DNA of 64,000 bases, taken from positions 862,237-926,236 of the forward strand of contig WPIO01000143.1 in assembly GCA_009760855.2 (NCBI GenBank), read 5' to 3'. The notes beneath the pieces are model-generated. The model was not told the origin of the DNA. It did no database searches and was given only the letters and a program-made list of their open reading frames with translations. Source of the DNA: Cristatella mucedo (Eukaryota > Bryozoa > Phylactolaemata > Cristatellidae). This document shows positions 59,130 through 64,000 of the stretch, piece by piece (the first letter of the stretch is position 1; each line of letters starts with the position of its first letter). The position numbers and the translations under genes are program-made.

Positions 59130-60610
59130 ACTGTAGATTTAGAGCTAATCACTCCACAGAATCAGCATTGCTAAGGGTATACAACGACCTACATGGGAAT
59201 GCAGACGTGGTTAGAGTGTCTCGGCTTGTTTTGCTTGATATTTCGGCAGCTTCTGATACCATCGATCACAAAGTTCTTTTAGAGCGCCTGTAATCTCGCC
59301 TGGGCATCACTGGCATTGCTCTGCAGTGGTTCAGGTCCTATCTCAGTAGGAGACTCCAGAGTATTGACGTGTAAATGACAAAGATCATCTAAAGGACCTT
59401 TGAAATATGGAGTACCTCAGGGCTCCGTGCTAGGTCCGGTTTTTGTCACGGTTTATACTCTCCCTCTTGCTGATGTGATTGCCAAGCACAATCTAGGCTT
59501 TCACTTCTATGCAGATGACACTCAGTTGTACACTTGCTTTGATCCCTCCCTGCCTTCGAGCATCTCAAATTCTCTTAACTCACTTGCTGCATGCATTGAT
59601 GACATCTGCACATGAATGGCAGCATATTTTCTAAAATGAAACGATGATAAAACTGACTTACTAGTTATGGGCAAACCCAGAGTGATTCAGAGATTAAAAA
59701 GGCTGACTCAAAATTGGCTCTGCCAGCATATCTCCAGTTGAATCATCTCGAAATCTAGGTGTCATATTCTAAAGCGACCTCTTGTTAGACAACCATATCA
59801 GCTCCACTGTCAAATCTGCCTATTTTCAGGGTTACAACATTGCAAAAATTTGGGCTTGTTTAGATAAGGATACCACGTCCAAATTGGTCCACGCATTCGT
59901 GACATCCAGTCTCGACTTCTGCATTTTACTGCTTACAGGCCTACCAGCATGTGCGATCAGGCGATGGCAGCTCGTGCAAAACTCTGCAGCTAGGCTTGTC
60001 TGTCGTCAGCATCGCAGTTGCCACATTACTCCACTTCTAGCCGACCTGCACTGGTTACCAGTCAAGCAACGGATTGACTTCAAGGTTTCGTCACTCACCT
60101 CCAGTTAACTTAATTCTATGGCTACAGCCTATCTCTCGGATATACTACCCCGCCAGGCCAGGCATCGTACCACCATCTTTTCGGAATCCAACCGTCTAGA
60201 AATATCCCGTACAAACCTTGAATCCTTTGGAGACCGTGCATTTAGTTGATGCACTCCCAAAGCCTGGAAATCTCTCCCGACCTGCGTCAAAACGACCCCT
60301 GGCCTGACCACATTTAAAAGGATCTTTGAAACACACCTATTTAGGACACATTTAGTGGGTCCCTGTGATTCGTCCTTCATGTGCTTATACGTGCTGACAC
60401 CGTGCATGCTGCCACCAACCACATTTGCATGCCGACCCTGTGCATGTCACCCCTAACCATGTTATCGTTTTTGTTTCTTTTACAAGCATAATTTTACTTA
60501 CCATTCAATTGCATTTCACTTTGCAGCAACTGTAAAGTGCCTAGAGAGAGACTAGGTTCACTGATGGAGCTCTATCAAGCACATTAATATTATTATTATT
60601 ATAAGTATTA
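59130..60610 (+). mobile_element. L2-A copy, RT domain to tail
   Basis: RT motifs in order: FRANHSTESALLRVYNDL, LVLLDISAASDTIDHKVLLE (59220-59282), YGVPQGSVLGPVF (59403 on) and FHFYADDTQLY (about 59500). The C-terminal segment (LADLHWLPVKQRIDF), 3' UTR and tail follow. Scattered stops (for example after LLERL at 59291) inactivate it. Confidence 0.9.
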
Positions 60611-60850
60611 TTAGATCGTTAAGTAACAAAGGGTTTACTAAAAAGGCGGCAATGGTTCAAGACACTCAGTAAGTATGCCATCACTGCTAGCGACCTTCGG
60701 TGCCGATCTGGGACACATCGAAGCAGGACCTTGGCCCATTTACAGAAACAACCGTATCAGGTGACTGCTGCACTGCAGTTCCATTGTGCCTGACCTGGAA
60801 GACCTCGTACGGGTCGTCGGCCGAGGACAGCCATTGGCTGCAAGAGGCCA
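60611..60850. other. Spacer
   Basis: Short unassigned DNA. The plus frame 60700-60888 has no known domain. Confidence 0.3.
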
Positions 60851-60852
60851 CC

Positions 60853-61560
60853 TCAATTGATGGCTTCGACGCCTGGTCGCTTCTCTAGCGCCGTGCCAGC
60901 AGCAGTTGAGGGCCTGCTGATGGTACTGCCGTGAAATGGGTTTTCTAAAGTGACCTCGCCAGCCTCTCTGCTGGCTTCCACCCCTAAAGATGGAGTTTGG
61001 GTTTCTTTAGCAGAGTACACTGCCGCATTATCCATTGCCTTCACTAGTTTTTTACACTCCCAATTTACCCAGTTTCACTTTTGTTTCCTCCCCCAGGTTC
61101 ACCTCAGAAACAAATTGAATCCTCAGTTCCTTCCTGTGCTGTCCTCCAAGCAACGACTGGTGAGATTGGGAACAATGTGTCTGCTCTGCTAGTCCGTGCA
61201 ACTGCTGGGATGAGCTGGTCTGCTGCTGCTGTGCCTGGTAAGGCTCAATCACACGTCTCAACTTCTGAGAAATCCTTATATTCTGCTGCTGTGCCTGCCA
61301 TGGTTGATAACCCTGTGGCAACTGCTGGGCTGAGATCTGTCCTTGCATGGCCAGGCACATCCCCTCCATCTGATTGGGTAAGCCGGGTTGCTGTGGCTGG
61401 GGCTGGAACAACCCCTGTATCTGATGGGTTAAGCCAGGTTGCTGTGGCTGAGGCTGGAACATCCCCTGCATCTGATGGTGTAAGCTGATCGCCTGTGGAT
61501 CCCACATCCCTTGCATATAATTAGCAAAGATATTTACTGCTGCTGCAGTGGCTGGAACAC
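60853..61560 (-). CDS. Proline/glutamine-rich repeat protein fragment, unknown
   Basis: On the minus strand a frame is open from about 61560 to a stop at 61052. It starts with VNIFANYMQGMWDPQ, then at least two near-identical 17-residue repeats (MQGMFQPQPQQPGLTHQ and IQGLFQPQPQQPGLPNQ) and a diverged third. Q-rich sequence follows (QAQQQNIRISQKLRR) and the C-terminal part is charged (NLGEETKVKLGKL). A possible donor (G|GTAAAT, at about 61072) precedes the stop. A further minus-strand frame (60853-61044) continues just beyond, shifted by one. I recognise no family. The frame upstream of 61560 belongs to antisense L2-B and is not part of this protein. It could be a host gene or an older element's ORF. 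Confidence 0.4.
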
Positions 61561-63345
61561 CTGTGACCTTTCTTAAAACGTTCTCCGATGTTTCTGGCTG
61601 TGATGTGGCTGCCTTAATAAGGTCTAGCAAAAAGAGCTCGTCTCCTGAAGACCCTATACCTTCATCTCTGTGGTCTTCACTTGCAGACCAACTTAGCCCT
61701 GCCATAACCAAGATTTTAATGCATCTTTGGGAAAAGGGATCGTCCCCAAGTCCTTCAAATTGGCAATCGTTAGACCTATTCTTAAAAAGCCTGGATTGGA
61801 CACAGAGATCCTAGCAAACTATCATCCAGTTTCCCTTCTTACGTTCTTATCAAAGATCCTTGAAAAAATTGTTGCTAAGCAGCTGGTTGAACATATTAAA
61901 AATAATGGAATGTCAGAAACATTTCAATCAGGTTTCAAGAGGTAGCACTCTACTGAAACTGCTCTCCTTCGTGTTAACAATGACATTCTACGTGGCAGCG
62001 ACGACGGGAATGTCACTGCCCTAGCTCTGCTAGATCTGTCTGTTGCCTTCGACAGTATTGATCACGAAGTTCTGCTTGACCGATTGAGAACAACGATCGA
62101 TGTGGCAGACGAAGCACTGGCGTGGTTTAAATCATACTTGTCCGATCGTGTTAAATCCGTGTCGTGTGGGGGTCAGGTCTCTGACACAAGAAGGGTCACC
62201 TGTGGAGTCCCTCAATGGTTTGTACTCGGTCCCTTGCTGTTCTCCATGGATACACAACCTCTGGGAAAAGTGATTAAGGCCCATGGAATAGGATATCACT
62301 TCTATGCTGACGATACTTAGTTGTATTTGTCACTTAAACTGTCGGAATCAGCTGCAGCAACTGAGAAACTGAATGCTTGCCTTGCCGATATTCGATCCTG
62401 GATGTCGGAAAACGGCCTGAAATTAATCGACGATAAAACCGAACTGCTTCTCATAGGACACCCTAAGCGTGTGTCTGGATTAAAAGGCTTTGCTGTTCTA
62501 ATGGGTGATGCTATTGTGCGACCTCCACCACGTGCTCATAATCTAGGTGTCGTGTTCGACAGCTGCCTCAATTTCAAAAGCTTCATTCAGAAGACTGTCT
62601 CTACAGCTAACCATCACATCCGATCCATATCTAAGATTAGAAGCTGTCTCCCACAGTAGCTTGTAAGAAATTTAAATATTTCTTTTGTTCTGTCTCGGCT
62701 TGAGTATTGGAATTCCCTTTTGTCGGGGCTGCCAAAGAAAGCTATTGTGCCACTACAGCGGACCATGAGTATGGTTGCAAGGCTGGTCTTCAAGTCCCAG
62801 CGGTTTGAGCACGTGTCACCTCTGCTGAAAGAGCTAGGATGGTTGTCGGTCGAGCAAAGGATACAGAGCAAATTTCTTACGCTGACCCACAAGGTCCGCC
62901 ACGGCTTGGCTCCTTCGTATCTAGCTGAACTGCTGCATCAGTTTCAGCCTGTTCGTGCCCTCAGGTCCCGTGTGGACAATAAATTAGCTGTCCCATTCCT
63001 CCTCTTAAAGACAATTTGCGACAGAAGCTTTAGCTTAGCTCTGCATGTCCTAGACTGTGGAACTCGCTTCCACAATTCGTACCCAACGACAACTACTCTC
63101 CAACTGCCGACTATGGCACATCTTTTTCAGCGGTCCTGAACTGCTACTTCTATGCTACTCACTACCTCAACTGCTCTCCTGACCCTGCTATGCTTCCCAC
63201 TTTCTCTTGGTTGCGTGAGACGAAGTCTGTTGGCTACCGAATGCGTACCGAAAGCCACTTAGGCTGCGAGTGAGCTATACAAAACTGTTCTGCGTAAAAC
63301 CCGCATCGTGTTTATGACTTTGTGGAATTACTGACGGAGATACAT
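61555..63345 (+). mobile_element. L2-B copy, pre-RT to tail, inside the P/Q-rich frame
   Basis: One frame (from 61727) runs through pre-RT, RT and C-terminal regions to about 63138 and is broken only by three TAG codons at 61943, 62318 and 62657. By comparison with the minus-strand copy at 47 kb these correspond to CAG, CAG and TGG, all transitions. Motifs: ALLDLSVAFDSIDHEVLLD, GVPQWFVLGPLL, YHFYADD (62297 on), DDKTELLLIGHPK. The tail ends 'ggagatacattaaattac'. It is an RT for target-primed insertion, 5' truncated. Confidence 0.9.
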
Positions 63346-63465
63346 TAAATTACATCCGTTGCATCTGATTGGGTAATCTAAACTGCTGTGTCAGTGTCTG
63401 GCACATCCATTGCATGTGATGAACTGACCTGGATGGCTGCTGCAGCTGCTGGTATCACTGGTAAT
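63346..63465 (-). CDS. P/Q-rich repeat protein fragment, upstream part
   Basis: On the minus strand YQQLQQPSRSVHHMQWM and QFRLPNQMQRM continue the repeat seen at 61.0-61.5 kb (PNQM.GM and H.QM.GM words) on the other side of the L2-B insert. A pyrimidine-rich stretch ending in CCAG at about 63457 could be a splice acceptor, because a TGA lies just upstream in frame. Confidence 0.35.
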
Positions 63466-63499
63466 ACCAATAAAAATAGGTCAGTTCAGAGCCCTCAAA

Positions 63500-63882
63500 G
63501 AACTCATTAATTATAATAATAATAATAATAATACATACGATATAGTACTCTCAGATAACCTAATCTCTTATTAGGCACTTGACAGTTTCAGAAAAGGAAG
63601 CACGATCGAATGGTTAGTGGTAGCAAGCTCAATAAGCAACGAGAATAACATGGTCAGTTAAGGATGACATGCATAGGGTCAGCATGCCAGTATGGTTAGT
63701 GGCAACAGGCACAATGTCAGCACACATGACCACATAATGGGTGAATTACGGGCTCACTAAATGCTAAAATAAATAATTGCTATTTTAGTTTCCTTTCAAA
63801 TATCGTCCAGTCAAGAGATGTCACGATGGAAGTCGAGAGTGAGTTCCAGGCTTTGGGAGCATACTAACTAATCACTCTAGGA
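63500..63882 (-). mobile_element. L2-A 3' end, antisense
   Basis: AAT repeats, tail ('agtactctcagataacctaa'), 3' UTR (GGTCAGCATGCCAGTATGG) and the last ORF residues up to AGGCTTTGGGAGCATACTAA. Confidence 0.85.
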
Positions 63883-63884
63883 GC

Positions 63885-64000
63885 ATTCAAGCTCATCCCA
63901 TTATCGGAACTGTACACATGATTTACGTATGCAGCTACATCTGCTGAGGAGATGTAAGTACTTGTTGCATCCAATGATGTAATGGACTCCAACTCGGCTG
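63885..64000 (-). CDS. Open frame running off the window edge, unknown
   Basis: On the minus strand a frame without stops (ESITSLDATSTYISSADVAA, then YVNHVYSSDNGM) spans from the window end to the L2-A insertion. It is not low-complexity. It may be an exon, possibly of the same unit as the P/Q-rich frame downstream on this strand. It is too short to identify. Confidence 0.25.

Noticed and set aside
61081-61488. Plus-strand 135-codon frame opposite the P/Q-rich repeat
   Set aside because: Its repeats mirror the minus-strand ones. The minus strand gives the more protein-like P/Q repeat, so the plus frame is taken as its shadow.

Overview
This window is metazoan nuclear DNA. There is no bacterial gene layout. 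It is dominated by nested remains of non-LTR retrotransposons of the L2/CR1 type, tRNA-derived SINEs, hAT DNA transposon relics and very long simple repeats. The 3' ends of the retrotransposons (a conserved tail, then ATT repeats), the two SINE types and a polinton-like viral relic suggest an invertebrate, possibly aquatic. The sequence alone does not fix the species. I see no complete host gene with confidence.

Layout. 1-15.9 kb is GC- and CpG-rich and carries nearly all the large simple repeats: an 11-bp tandem at 2.57 kb, a GA/AC block at 5.86 kb, a CAG tract of 242 units at 7.08-7.81 kb, CTG22 at 9.9 kb, a composite repeat at 10.4 kb and a 735-bp CT-rich tract at 12.2 kb. It also has perfect palindromes and hairpins. 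16-48.9 kb is AT-richer and is a patchwork of two L2-like families, named here L2-A and L2-B. L2-A has a tail with ATT repeats; L2-B has a tail ending near ACATTACATTA. The same stretch has five copies of SINE-A, three of SINE-B and two hAT transposase relics (30.7-31.9 kb minus strand, 41.7-43.5 kb plus strand). 49.4-56.0 kb is an AT-rich viral or polinton-like relic. In order on the plus strand it has a capsid-associated-like fragment, a major-capsid-like gene, fibre-like fragments, a possible YqaJ-type nuclease fragment and a retroviral-type integrase. All are broken, and the relic is interrupted by L2 insertions. 56-64 kb is again L2 material. Between L2 copies, the minus strand holds a proline/glutamine-rich open frame with a 17-residue repeat (60.85-63.46 kb) that an L2-B copy splits. 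This is the best candidate for host or domesticated coding sequence.

How the parts relate. L2-A and L2-B supply the reverse transcriptase. SINE-B carries a tail closely similar to the L2-A tail, so it was probably mobilised by L2-A enzymes. Several insertions give relative ages: SINE-A into L2-B (48.3 kb), SINE-B into L2-A (39.95 kb) and into L2-B (32.67 kb), L2-A and L2-B into the viral relic, and L2-B into the P/Q-rich frame. Family names come from protein motifs I recognise by eye. No database search was possible.
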